NCBI GenBank assembly: GCA_010405405.1
Contig: MU004241.1
Location: 62,001-126,000 of the forward strand
Reading direction: 5' to 3'
Length of the DNA: 64,000 nucleotides
From: Microthyrium microscopicum
Taxonomy: Eukaryota; Ascomycota; Dothideomycetes; Microthyriales; Microthyriaceae
Part shown: positions 22,094 to 32,493 of the stretch, one piece after another
Layout of the letters: the number at the start of each line of letters is the position of its first letter
How positions within the stretch are numbered: the first letter of the stretch is position 1
Translations under genes and position numbers: made by a program
Notes under the pieces: generated by a model
The model's database searches: none
What the model was told of the DNA's origin: nothing
What the model saw: the letters and a program-made list of their open reading frames with translations, nothing else

Positions 22094-23036
22094 ATGTTTA
22101 TCGCGCGGTCAGAATATGGTCAGTTTCAAGCTATGTCTTTTCAATATTCACAAAACTAACAATCGATTTTTAGACCGTGGAATCAAGTCAGTCACAAGCA
22201 ATCGCACCTTTATCTCTAGCTGACCATTCCAGCACATTCTCGCCTGAAGGTCGTCTCTTCCAGGTCGAGTACTCCCTCGAAGCTATCAAGCTAGGTTCTA
22301 CAGCCATCGGAGTTGGTCTACCCTCAACCCCTCTTACAATGAATATATAATTGACCGCCCACTAGGTCTCAACCTCGGAAGGCGTAATCCTTGGCGTTGA
22401 GAAGCGCGTCACCTCCACCCTCCTCGAAACCTCCAGCGTCGAAAAGATTGTCGAGATAGACAGACATATTGGCTGTGCCATGAGCGGTCTACAGGCTGAT
22501 GCGCGAAGTATGGTTGAACATGCTCGTGTTCAGAGTCAAAATCATGCCTTCCATTACAACGAACCTCTCCGCGTCGAAAGCTGTACACAAGCAATATGTG
22601 ACTTGGCCCTGAGATTTGGTGAAGGAGCGGATGGAGAAGAGAGCATCATGAGCAGACCTTTTGGTGTCGCTCTGCTGATTGCAGGATACGATGAGGATGG
22701 CCCCAGCTTGTAAGAGGACATGAACGATCAAATGAAGGAGGGAAGCTAATCTGTGGCAGGTATCACGCTGAGCCATCCGGCACATTCTACCGCTACGATG
22801 CCAAGGCAATTGGATCGGGCTCAGAGGGAGCACAAGCAGAACTACAAAACGAATTCCACAAATCACTCACCCTACCCGAAGCCGAACAACTGGTGCTCAA
22901 GACATTGAAGCAGGTCATGGAGGAGAAGTTGGACTCAAAGAACGTGCAACTGGCTAGTGTCACCAAGGACAAGGGTTTTCGCATCTACTCAGATGAAGAG
23001 ATGGCCGAGGTTGTCAGTAGATTACCAACCAACTAG
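22094..23036 (+). CDS. PUP2: 20S proteasome subunit alpha5
   Basis: Five exons: 22094..22118, 22174..22186, 22233..22311, 22366..22709 and 22760..23036; 738 nt, 245 aa. The second exon is only 13 bp. The protein starts [20 protein letters not shown], the proteasome alpha signature with the alpha5 variant, then [43 protein letters not shown] and [19 protein letters not shown]. Alpha5 is one of seven alpha subunits forming the outer ring and substrate gate of the 20S core. Length matches the family (about 245-260). The intron before VSTSEG uses a less common GTTGGT donor; the other choices break the frame. Confidence 0.95.
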
Positions 23037-23205
23037 ACGATACAATATCATGGCATCCATCGAGCGAATTTCAAGCCTTGTAAACACTTTACTGCAACAT
23101 GAGCTCTTTTGTGATGAGGTAATGCTGAACATGAGTTCCGAACTCAGCCGCTTGTGATTTCTATAAAGTACACATCCATCGCTAAAGTAGAAAGCGGACC
23201 GTCGT

Positions 23206-23679
23206 CTAGAATGGGTTGTCTTCTGGAGCAATCTCTCTTTTCCAATATCCTCCAATCACTGGTATTTGTTCCAGGATATCTCTTCGGACTGGTGGGACTT
23301 CCTCCGCGAAGAAGATTAGAGCAATGCCAGCAGCGGCACCAAAACCAGCGGCTGTGAATGCACTGTACAAGTATTAGCAAGTTTTGCTTCGAGTTGCTCA
23401 ATGGCGGCATGGGTCCGTAGATCGATCGCGTGAAGGGCCAAGGGTAGCGAATAGACGTACTAGTTCTTGAAGGCGACGAGAGGAAAGCCACCGATGTGAG
23501 CTTGAGTCTTGAGTCTAGATACAATCAGTCTGTTGCCCGTCTCATATGGTGGATTGTTCATACTTTGGTCCAAACTTGGATTGGAAAGCGGCAGGCGCCC
23601 GCAGAGGGAGGGATCTCTACCAAAAGTTAGCTACGAAGACTCTTTCAGTTCAAGAAAGGATTCTGACCATAAAAAGCAT
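23206..23679 (-). CDS. QCR10: Cytochrome bc1 complex subunit 10-like (QCR10)
   Basis: Four tiny exons on the minus strand: 23679..23668 (12 bp), 23616..23564, 23514..23461 and 23362..23206; 276 nt, 91 aa. The joined protein begins MLFMRSLPLRAPAAFQSKFG, has one membrane helix (YAFTAAGFGAAAGIALIFFA) at about residues 40-58, then VRRDILEQIPVIGGYW and ends IAPEDNPF. The helix, the basic segment and the closing PEDNPF-type tail match fungal QCR10, a small accessory subunit of mitochondrial complex III. No single ORF shows this gene; it was found by splicing. The 12-bp first coding exon is the least certain part. It converges with PUP2, with 169 bp between stops. Confidence 0.82.
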
Positions 23680-23945
23680 GATAGCTATGAGTGTGCGAGG
23701 ATCTTGAGGTTTGTCGTGAGCTTTTGCTTAATCGCAGCGCAAGAGCTGATGTTGAAGGTCGGAAGGCATTGACCAATCGGTTGCGTGACGAGAGAGAGCT
23801 GGCCGTTGTTTATCCGGATCTTGCCGACCACGTGATATCGTATTTACCCAGCCAGCAACATCGGCGCGTTTGACGCGATTAGGTTCGCGATTAATTATTT
23901 GCCTGGGTTGAACTGCGGTGATTGCCTGGAGCAAGCAAGATAACC

Positions 23946-26540
23946 ATGGCATCAAACACCTCACATCGCTCCGCGTCATACCAAGATCGAAAAACATCAT
24001 CTACCCATCCGCGCAAGATGGCTGCCTCAAATTCAGAGAGGAGGACTGAGAGAAACACTATTCACACAAGAGAGACTTTTACAGTGCGAACCAGGAGCCC
24101 GGTGAAACTTTCGAGAGATCAGCATGCGGGGAATAAGAGAACTCGCGATGGAGAAAAAGTCACTCCAATACCAGAAGAGAGGCCCAAGAAACCTTCGGAA
24201 CCTAAACCATGGAATCCGCAAGCATCAATAATACAGCATACCACAGCGCCATTAGCTTCAAGGATCTCTGTGCCGCCTTTGGCTTCGTCAGCACCGCAAC
24301 CACTACAGCCTCAGCCGCTGAATCAGCTTTCCTTGGAGCAGCAGGAGAAGGCCATCATTGAAGACCTACTATTCGTGTTTATGGGATTCGAGGGGCAGTA
24401 TGTTCGTTATATGGACTCGTATGATCCATTGGAGGAGAAAGAGCGGCTGGTTGGACCAAGTTACCGGATCTTACTGGGTCTGGATCCGAGCTTGAGAGAT
24501 CTCACGACATCGATGCTGAAAATGGCTTCACATTACACCGCAGTGGACACTTTCATTGAGGTGCAAAGTCGAGGCGAATATGGAGCTGTCAGCCATGCGC
24601 TTTGTGCGGCCATCCGGAAGCTGCTCCAAGAGTATCTGATTCTCATGGCTCAACTAGAACATCAAATGCTCACCAATCCCGATTTCACACTGCATGTGTT
24701 AAATCTGCAGATCAAGCCGACAAGCCACATGCTTTTTCAATTGTACAACCTGGCGATAGAGCTTCTAAAAGCAAATGGCGTTCTGGTAGATGACTCGGAT
24801 GATTCCATGGAGTCGGACAGTGATGATGACTTTCCAAAAAGTCTTCTCGGTGGCAGTAATAAGAAAGTCTGCAAAGGTGGCAGTGTTCTTGGACTCATTA
24901 CCAAGCGTTTGGCAGCCATGGCTGGAGATCCGTCTGCTCGGTCATTACTCACAACTCTACTTCGGGAAGCCAGTAGACCTTATATGACCATGCTCAACGA
25001 ATGGCTTCATCACGGCGGTATCAAAGATCCACACGGAGAGTTCCTGATCAAAGAAGTCAAAAGCATCAAACGCGAAGAGTTGGACGAGGATTATACGAAT
25101 CGGTATTGGGAACAGCGATACACAATTTCAGAAAGTGTTGTCCCGCCTCAACTGGAAGGACTGAAAGACAAAGTGCTTCTAGCCGGAAAATATCTCAACG
25201 TTGTCCGTGAATGCGGAGGCGTAGATATCAGCAAAGAAGTGCGAGACGTGCCAACCAAATTCGACGATCCAAGGTTTTTAGAAAACGTCAATAATGCTTA
25301 TGCCTATGCCAACTCATCCCTCCTCACTTTACTACTTACGACTCATGCCCTTCCTGCACGCTTACGATCATTAAAGCATTACTATTTCCTGGATAGATCG
25401 GACTTTTTCACCTACTTCCTAGAGCTGGGTACCTCGGAATTGAAGAAAGTATCCCGAGAAGTCAATGTGCCGAAATTACAGTCTCTACTCGACATCGTTC
25501 TTCGACAGCCTGGCAGTGTTGCCGCTGACGATCCTTACAAGGAGGATGTCAAAGTGGTCATGGATAAGAACAGTCTAACGGATTGGTTGATGAAAATCGT
25601 CAATGTTACTGGCCTTGACCAAGACGCCTCAACAGGCGCCATCTCAGAATATACCCCACAAACTTCAAACGATCCTGATTCCAAAATCAACGGCTTCGAG
25701 GCACTAGTGCTGGACTACATTGTTCCCTTCCCGCTCTCACTGTTCGTTAGCCGTGTTACACTCACCCGGTATCAACTCCTCTTCCGATACCTCCTCTCTC
25801 TCCGACACCTCGAGGCGGCCCTGATCACTTCCTGGACCGATCACAGCAAAGGTATTGCATGGCGACATCGAAGCTCTAATCCACGGATAGAACGAGCAAA
25901 ACGAAGAGCATGGACGCTTCGAGCCCGAATGCTTGTCTTTGTACAACAGCTGGTCTACTACTCTACAGCAGAAGTCATCGAGCCAAACTGGCAAGCCCTG
26001 ATGACTCGACTGAAAATGAGCGAAAAGAAAGCTGAAGGCGAGACGGAATCAACTGAAACCCCAGGAGCTAATCGCACTGTGGACGAGTTGATGCAAGATC
26101 ATGTTGATTTTCTAGCCACTTGTCTGAAGGAATGTATGCTAACCAATGCGAAACTCCTCAAGGTATGCTCACTATTCCCATTTCCCATTTTCCACAGTCC
26201 ACACAATCTGCAATTGCGATCGTACTAACAGTACTAAAAGATCAATGCCCGTATTCTTTCGACATGTCGTCAGTACGCGTCATTTACCACATCCTTTGGC
26301 CGGTATATCCAGGCGGGTGATCCAGATCTGAGTGACAAACAGCCCAACGCATCAACGCAGCAGGCTGCGTACGATCCTGCGAAGCTGGACAAGTTAGACG
26401 ATGCGCTGGGGATGTTTGAGGTGAACTTTTCGAGACATTTGAAGATTTTGCTGGATACGCTCAACTATCTGGCGGCGACAGAAACAGTTGTGTTTTTGAG
26501 CCTGTGCGCCCGGTTGAGTAACGCTGGTGAAGGAGGCTAG
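23946..26540 (+). CDS. SPC97: Gamma-tubulin complex component 2 (SPC97/GCP2)
   Basis: Join 23946..26162 and 26241..26540, with a 78-bp intron; 838 aa. After a basic, disordered N-terminus comes the GRIP1 region starting KAIIEDLLFVFMGFEGQYV (about residue 140), where GLDPSLRDLTTSMLKMASHY and the following LQIKPTSHMLFQLYNLA fit GCP2. An acidic linker (DDSDDSMESDSDDDF) precedes ITKRLAAMAGDPSARSLLTTL and SRPYMTMLNEWLHHGGIKDP, a strong GCP signature. The GRIP2 domain runs from HYYFLDRSDFFTYFLELG to the end and binds gamma-tubulin. It nucleates microtubules at the spindle pole body with Spc98/GCP3. The start is set at the first ATG (MASNTSHRS). Confidence 0.95.
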
Positions 26541-26590
26541 CCAATGCTGGACTAAGATATCCTCACTTCAAATGAGGGACCCTCTTTGAT

Positions 26591-29014
26591 CTACAGCTCT
26601 GGAAAAATCAAAAAGCAGAATTTCTGTATCTGGCCATGATCGGGATACTGTTCCGCTTTCTTAATACAACAACGATAACATTCCTTTCTGACTATGAACG
26701 TGACGAACTGAGTCATTTCTATAGTGGATGCAACAACAGTCAGCAGATCGGCTCGCTGACGACAATCTACAAAATAGATATAGGTATGCACTTGCGGATT
26801 TGACTGATTCGGGTAGCGTATCGGCTTGAGCTCGCGTAGCGCGGCTTCCATGAGAGCTGTATTGATCTGCTTTCCACACTCAGCAGGAGTCGGGTCACAC
26901 AATTGGCTCGACCCACAGCGGACGAGACCACTACGAGCTGCTATCTGTCCCATCAACTGTGATGGCCCAATGTATGCACCAAGCGCGTTCTGGCGTCTCT
27001 CCTTGTCCATCAACAGTAGATCGCACATTCTATTATCTCGTAGCCGAAGTCTGATTTCCCAAACTTCTTCATTCTTCTTCGGTGTGATCGGCTGGCAGAC
27101 CAGAAATTTACTCCCATCACGTTTGATCGTCGGATCGAGAGCGTGTAATGGGTCAGTAATTCTTGAGGCACAAGATGGGGCGGCAATGAAACCAGGAATA
27201 ACATGCGCGCGGAAAATGTTCGTCCTTTTCTCATAAGATGTCTCAAGAAACACTGTTATTCCTTTGCAGGACAATGCGCAGATATTCTTAGAACTTGGGT
27301 CATCGACGAGTTCACCCGAGAACAGAGTAAGTATGTTCTTCAGGATAACATCGCACTTGTTGAAGTCGCGGAGTCGAGATTCATCCCAATCAAGACACAT
27401 GACAATCGGCCCTAGTTTCTTTTCCTCTTCTGTCGTCGGAGATCTTGCCCATGATCTAGCCTGAAATTGACGCCTGTACGCCAACATCAGTCCGCTCCTT
27501 CGCGGAAGAATTCGCTCATGAAGAGTCACGGCTGCCAAGGATCGAGAGACACAAATGATAGTCTCCACGATAAGAACAAGACAGAACCTGTTCTCGTCTA
27601 CGATCGATCTTGATCCTACCGATCCCCATGCCCTTCCACTACATATCTCCTTAATCGAGGTAACCTTGTGCTCTCCTGGCTTATGACCACATCTCGTGCA
27701 CAGACAACTTTTCCTCAACGAGATCATGCTTGCGGTGTAATGCTCCAGTGCAGAGGTCAAACTGGACTGACGGACAAGCAACATCTGATCTTTCATCGCT
27801 GTGAGCTCTGGAAACCAGCGTATCGTGTTCTGAACCAGATCGAGACCGTAGGAAGAACGACAAAAAAAGGCATTTCCTTGACTCCAGGACTCGGGCAGCG
27901 CAGGATCTGCTTCAACTAAGCACTGAAAGATTATGCTCGCACTCCCAATTGCAGTTCCAACCTCCCGCGGGCATTTTAGTAAGTCTTGAAAGGAACCTGC
28001 GAACGTCATTGCCAATATATCCTCCCATTTCAGACGACCAGCAACGACCATAGACTCTGATGTGTACCCTTCCCTTTGGTAGCGCTCTGACGCGTCACGA
28101 CTCCTTTTACAGGCCCGGCCATGATCGATCGTAATCAGTACTTGCGGGTTCCCAGGTACCACGGTCTGAGATATGATGCTTCCATTGTTGCGCAGGCTAA
28201 AGCCAACCGTCAACGCAAGAAAAAATTGCGCAAAAGCTCCGAGCCATGCTATGTCATTACCGCCTTCAATCATCAGAGGTTTAGGCCCTTTCCCAGTCCT
28301 CGCCAGCTTGTGTAGAGCTTCTGCAATGACATGTGGATCTGTGAAATTGCGAAACTTATTGAAGGAGGGACCTATTCGAGATTGAACTGGCTCGAAACTC
28401 AGCTGTGTATGAGTTGTGGGCGTTGCCGTTGGCCCCAATGTGGTGTTTAGGATGTGGCCTGACATGTACTGCTCGGCCAGTACTGAGAATCCTGACGCAG
28501 CCAGAATACCAGCACAGGCCTTGAGAAACCGTTTCCATTCTTCAAGTTTGTCAGCCAACATCATCGTTGGGGCTGATATGAGGTAAAATGCGACAATGAT
28601 CTGGACAGCTATGTCCTCAGAATAAAGCTCCATCAGAGCAGCGCCAAGCGCTACCATCAATCGCCCTTCATCGTTCCGAACTATCTCACGCAGGCTCGGA
28701 TAACCGGTAGTGTCGCTTTCGCTACTAAAAGCGTACCCAAAAGATGCAGGAAATTCCGGAACCGCAACTGTTTTCAGTCCTTCTATCGTTTCATCAATAT
28801 ACTTTCTTCCCAAGTCGCTGAGTTTGAACCGTTTGAACCGTTGGGGACCGACCAGTCCGATCAGGGGATGAATTCCTACCGAGTCCCATGCCATAAGCGT
28901 CTCCACAGGAAGCACCGCTACCTGAGTTTTGTCTAGTTCCTGCTCCAATTCCGTCCTCTCTGAAGAGCTGGCAGTGGACAGATCACCTTTTTTAGCAAGA
29001 TAAGCATGAGCCAT
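26591..29014 (-). CDS. Large unnamed fungal family protein, tandem copy A (807 aa)
   Basis: Single exon from ATG 29014; 807 aa (the frame is open a few codons further up to a GTG at 29044). No signal peptide or clear membrane helix is seen. It is homologous from end to end with the 814-aa protein at 29489-31933. Shared blocks include HPLIGLVGPQRFKRFKLS, WKRFLKACAGILAASGF with LAEQYMS, DIAWLGAFAQFFLALTV, a Cys/His cluster CLCTRCGHKPG (about residue 435), RFCLVLIVETIICVSRS, LKNILTLFSG, YFVDCRQRADLLTVV and a C-terminal FIVRKECYRCCIKK. Similar hypothetical proteins occur in many filamentous ascomycetes as far as I recall, without known function. The Cys/His cluster could bind zinc. It ends 50 bp from the converging SPC97 gene. 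Confidence 0.85.
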   Translation of the reverse strand: MAHAYLAKKGDLSTASSSERTELEQELDKTQVAVLPVETLMAWDSVGIHPLIGLVGPQRFKRFKLSDLGRKYIDETIEGLKTVAVPEFPASFGYAFSSESDTTGYPSLREIVRNDEGRLMVALGAALMELYSEDIAVQIIVAFYLISAPTMMLADKLEEWKRFLKACAGILAASGFSVLAEQYMSGHILNTTLGPTATPTTHTQLSFEPVQSRIGPSFNKFRNFTDPHVIAEALHKLARTGKGPKPLMIEGGNDIAWLGAFAQFFLALTVGFSLRNNGSIISQTVVPGNPQVLITIDHGRACKRSRDASERYQREGYTSESMVVAGRLKWEDILAMTFAGSFQDLLKCPREVGTAIGSASIIFQCLVEADPALPESWSQGNAFFCRSSYGLDLVQNTIRWFPELTAMKDQMLLVRQSSLTSALEHYTASMISLRKSCLCTRCGHKPGEHKVTSIKEICSGRAWGSVGSRSIVDENRFCLVLIVETIICVSRSLAAVTLHERILPRRSGLMLAYRRQFQARSWARSPTTEEEKKLGPIVMCLDWDESRLRDFNKCDVILKNILTLFSGELVDDPSSKNICALSCKGITVFLETSYEKRTNIFRAHVIPGFIAAPSCASRITDPLHALDPTIKRDGSKFLVCQPITPKKNEEVWEIRLRLRDNRMCDLLLMDKERRQNALGAYIGPSQLMGQIAARSGLVRCGSSQLCDPTPAECGKQINTALMEAALRELKPIRYPNQSNPQVHTYIYFVDCRQRADLLTVVASTIEMTQFVTFIVRKECYRCCIKKAEQYPDHGQIQKFCFLIFPEL

Positions 29015-29488
29015 GACAGCAAATCTGCTTGGCTGTGTCGACACCTTGTTTTGATAGTCCTGTTGTGTTGATGCTTAAATACTAAGTCTGGCGTCAATAA
29101 GATGGCGAGAAGACGTCCAATACAGCAGCAGTTCGACTTAGCTTGCATGGCCTTTTATACTTGGACTTGTTCACTATTTTGTCAGCCAGAATATTCATGA
29201 CCAGACTATTTGTATTGTAGATGCTTGCATGACTTTTGATTACCATTTGCTCATAACTGTTTTACTTTGGCATTCACCGCTGTCACGCACTCATCGGCAG
29301 ATAATGAATTGATATGTCCCAGATAAAAAACTGATACGTAAATACATCAATCCACAATCAACTTGATTCCCATCCTGTACTCAAATGCTTTGCCTCGGAA
29401 AATTTCTATGCCAGATATCGTACTCTAGAGTACATCAAGAATTCATTGTTATCAACACATACTGTTTGATCAGAATCAGACGGGCTAA
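29015..29488. other. Spacer between tandem paralogs
   Basis: 474 bp containing the promoter of copy A and the 3' end of copy B. It holds a perfect 14-bp palindrome at 29420-29433 and a TATA-like word at 29153. Confidence 0.6.
29153..29160 (-). promoter_or_regulatory. Putative TATA box of paralog copy A
   Basis: The minus strand reads GTATAAAAGG here, about 140 bp upstream of the ATG at 29014. TATAAAAG is a perfect TATA consensus and often marks strongly regulated genes. Confidence 0.5.
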
Positions 29489-31933
29489 TCAGCGAGGAAA
29501 CAAAAGGAAGCAATATTTCTTGCGCTCCTTATTCGATACAGCTGTATTCAAACAACAAGTAAGGCACTCTTTCCTTACAATGAAGACTGCAAATTCGGGT
29601 GACATTTCTATTGTCGATACGACAACGGATATTGGATCAGGCCGATTCCTACAATCTACGAGATAAATTGTCTGGGCTTGGTGTTCCAAGGGAGTCATGT
29701 TGTCAACTGCAGCATTTATATCGTCAGAATTGAACCACGCACTTTTGCCACAGGCATCAGAATCCTCGGCCGCGGCCTTGCAATGAATTAAACCTGTGCA
29801 GCATGCTATCTGCTTGGTCAAAAGTGACGGGCCAACATACACTTCGCCAATGTCACCCCGTCTCTTACTCCAGGCTCGCAGCTGGGTTTGAGTCTGAATA
29901 CTACTGTCTGCCGCATGCCATGCTCCAAAATGAGTTTTTGGGTCGAATGCCGTAATTTGGAAGTCAGGATTTTGCGGATGGGCGATAGGACGGTAGAAGT
30001 CGGCGATTTTGAGGAATGCTCTTGAAGCTCCATACGGGTCCGAAGCTGACAGAATTTGCCCTGGAATAACGTGTATGTACACGCCGAATGGGATCTTAGA
30101 GGTTTTAATGATACTCAAATATGCCGTAATGCCATTCGAATTCATAGCGGAGATGTTGGGAAGAGAATCCTTGTCCTCCACCCTTCCTGAAAATAGAGCC
30201 AGGATATTCTTCAACTGAATATCCACGGGGTTATGTTTCAAGACCTCCTCTGGAAGTGTGACCACACTCTCGAGATTAAGACAAAAGATAATCGGACCCA
30301 AGAATTGCCAAGAAAGTATGTCCCTCAATGCGATATTATGTCTTCTGGTGGATGCCTGTCTCCAGTAGGCGAGTTCGAATCCAATCCTACGGGGCAATAG
30401 CCGTCTGTCCTCCCTTACCAGACCACTCATCGCCCGCCAGAGGCAGATGATTGTTTCCATAACGAGCAGCAAGCAGAATCTTTTCGGATCATGTTCGATC
30501 AGCGGCCCCTTAGGACCAAGATTGGGGCTATCTGCATACGTTGATCCTTTATGCTGCTTACACCTATCACATCCGCAACGTTTACTAATCTGCTGTACGG
30601 CACTGGCATACAGATGAAAGGCCATTGACAAGGAGTATGTACTTGCCACCTCCATGTGTGGCTTGATAGCAGAAAGCTCGGGAAACACCTCAGTAACTCG
30701 TTTAACCATGTCGCTCCCATAGGCACTGGTTTCCAAAAAAGTATTTGCGCGCTTATACTGAATCTCAAATGTATCATGGCCCTCAGCTAAAGCCTGAAAG
30801 ACTTTTGCGGCATATCCGATTGCCTCGCCAAATATCTTAGGAACCTTCATTAAGTCTTGAAATGCCCCTGGGAACGATAATGATAATGCATTTTTCCATT
30901 CTACGCGACCCGATATGGCCATTGAGTACAATGATAAGCCAGTGAATCCCATGCGCTCGAGTTGATGTTCAACGTTGTCTATCATCACTGTATCTGCGGT
31001 CTGTTCTTCGGTGATAGGTGTGCGGCCAGTCTTGTTCGTGTTCACGACAATTCGAATTTGCACATGCTCCGAGGGGGTCTGACATATTAACTTTGCTTCC
31101 TCATACAGCACAAGTTGGACATTCAGACTGAAGAAGCACTCCGCAAAGGCTTTGAGCCACGCTATATCATCTCTACCATGGATCTCCAGAATGTTATTGT
31201 TTTCAGTAGTGGACATAGGTACAGCCGCCAATTTTCTTAATGCGAGCGCAATGTGTGATGGCTCCGAACAGCCTCGAAAGCTTCCTGTGCTCCTCCTCGT
31301 TGACTGAAACGCTCCCAACTGGTTTTTATTGACATAATTTGTGTCAGGCTGCCACTCTACTGTCGGTGTGCAATTTGGAAACGACATGTACTGCTCAGCA
31401 AGACAGGGAAAACTCGTTGTCGCCAAATAACCGGAGCATGCTTCCAAGAAGCGTCGCCATGAGGAGCTATTTGGCGAGATCACCTGTGATATGGATTCTG
31501 ACTCGCAGAGGCTTGACATTATTTGTGTAGCCATATCCAGAGAGTAGCACTCCATCAGGGAAGCACAGACAGCAATGAAAATACTGCCTGCGTCGCTGAA
31601 GGCTATCATGCGAATGATATCTGGAGCCCCAAAGCCGTCAACTGTCGTGAAGCCAAAACTCATCCCGGATCCAGCATCAATGCAGGCTAGATTTGCCAGA
31701 GCATGATCCAGATACTGCTTTCCTTCTGGGCTAAGTTTGAAGTGTATGAACAGTCTTGGACCCAGAATGGCAATCAGGGGATCAACGCCAGCTGTGGTAC
31801 AAGCTGCCAGCATCTTCGCAGGAACAAACAGATTTGCCTTCTGTATTCGATCGCTATGCCATAAAATGGTTTCCTCTACTGCGTGGTGCATTACTATACT
31901 GGCATCATCATCAATGAAGGTCGCTGAAGCCAT
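29489..31933 (-). CDS. Large unnamed fungal family protein, tandem copy B (814 aa)
   Basis: Single exon, 814 aa, starting at ATG 31933. It aligns over its full length with copy A: DPLIAILGPRLFIHFKLS, WRRFLEACSGYLATTSF with LAEQYMSF, DIAWLKAFAECFFSLNV, CGCDRCKQHKG (about residue 455), RFCLLLVMETIICLWRA, LLPRRIGFELAYWRQ, LKNILALFSG, YLVDCRNRPDPISVV and FIVRKECLTCCLNTA near the end. By eye identity is around a third, higher in these blocks, so the duplication is old. There is no secretion signal. The function is unknown, and conservation of both reading frames without introns or stops argues that both copies are used. Confidence 0.85.
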   Translation of the reverse strand: MASATFIDDDASIVMHHAVEETILWHSDRIQKANLFVPAKMLAACTTAGVDPLIAILGPRLFIHFKLSPEGKQYLDHALANLACIDAGSGMSFGFTTVDGFGAPDIIRMIAFSDAGSIFIAVCASLMECYSLDMATQIMSSLCESESISQVISPNSSSWRRFLEACSGYLATTSFPCLAEQYMSFPNCTPTVEWQPDTNYVNKNQLGAFQSTRRSTGSFRGCSEPSHIALALRKLAAVPMSTTENNNILEIHGRDDIAWLKAFAECFFSLNVQLVLYEEAKLICQTPSEHVQIRIVVNTNKTGRTPITEEQTADTVMIDNVEHQLERMGFTGLSLYSMAISGRVEWKNALSLSFPGAFQDLMKVPKIFGEAIGYAAKVFQALAEGHDTFEIQYKRANTFLETSAYGSDMVKRVTEVFPELSAIKPHMEVASTYSLSMAFHLYASAVQQISKRCGCDRCKQHKGSTYADSPNLGPKGPLIEHDPKRFCLLLVMETIICLWRAMSGLVREDRRLLPRRIGFELAYWRQASTRRHNIALRDILSWQFLGPIIFCLNLESVVTLPEEVLKHNPVDIQLKNILALFSGRVEDKDSLPNISAMNSNGITAYLSIIKTSKIPFGVYIHVIPGQILSASDPYGASRAFLKIADFYRPIAHPQNPDFQITAFDPKTHFGAWHAADSSIQTQTQLRAWSKRRGDIGEVYVGPSLLTKQIACCTGLIHCKAAAEDSDACGKSAWFNSDDINAAVDNMTPLEHQAQTIYLVDCRNRPDPISVVVSTIEMSPEFAVFIVRKECLTCCLNTAVSNKERKKYCFLLFPR

Positions 31934-32493
31934 GCCTTATGTGAATGGGGCAAAGGTGGTCCAGTTAGAACAATGCGGATCTTGCTGGCACGCAAATTTT
32001 TTGAACTTTTCTTAGTCTTGGTATGGTGAGTTGTTCCAAGACAGTGATTACTGTAAAGATTGGCATGGGAGAAAGATGTACCGAGAGATCGATTCGAAAA
32101 CGAGCACTTTTAGCCATCAGAGCTTTAAATAGCCCTTGGGCAATTTCAATAACTCGAAATGAGTTTGAGCGCTGGTGGGAATATCAAACGAGTTGTGCAG
32201 CAAGTCGTCTTCGGTTTGCGTTAGCATTGCTATGGTCATTTGTTGTGCAAGGAATTCCATTTGCACGCGGACGGCTTTTATCTAGAATACGATCCTTCAG
32301 ATTCCAGAATTCCATTGATGATTGTATCAAAATCTCAGATTACAGCATGAAGGATGTGGTAGATCACACAAGAAATTTTGGTGTTACAGCTTTATCAAAA
32401 GCTTCTTGGCTTCCTACACAGGCTACATTAAATGATACTAGGCTAGGTGGCTCCAAGTGAGGCAGCTTATTCGGTCTCTAATGCAAGACGTGT
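31934..32493. other. Intergenic, promoter of copy B
   Basis: 560 bp. A 145-codon plus-strand ORF (32023-32460) has no family signature and overlaps the expected promoter, so I do not call it. A TATTTAAA word on the minus strand near 32125 could be promoter related. Confidence 0.5.

Noticed and set aside
22409-22866. Minus-strand ORFs opposite PUP2
   Set aside because: Antisense shadows of a well-supported proteasome gene.
32023-32460. 145-codon plus-strand ORF upstream of paralog copy B
   Set aside because: No motif, no homology to neighbours, and it covers the expected promoter. Likely chance.
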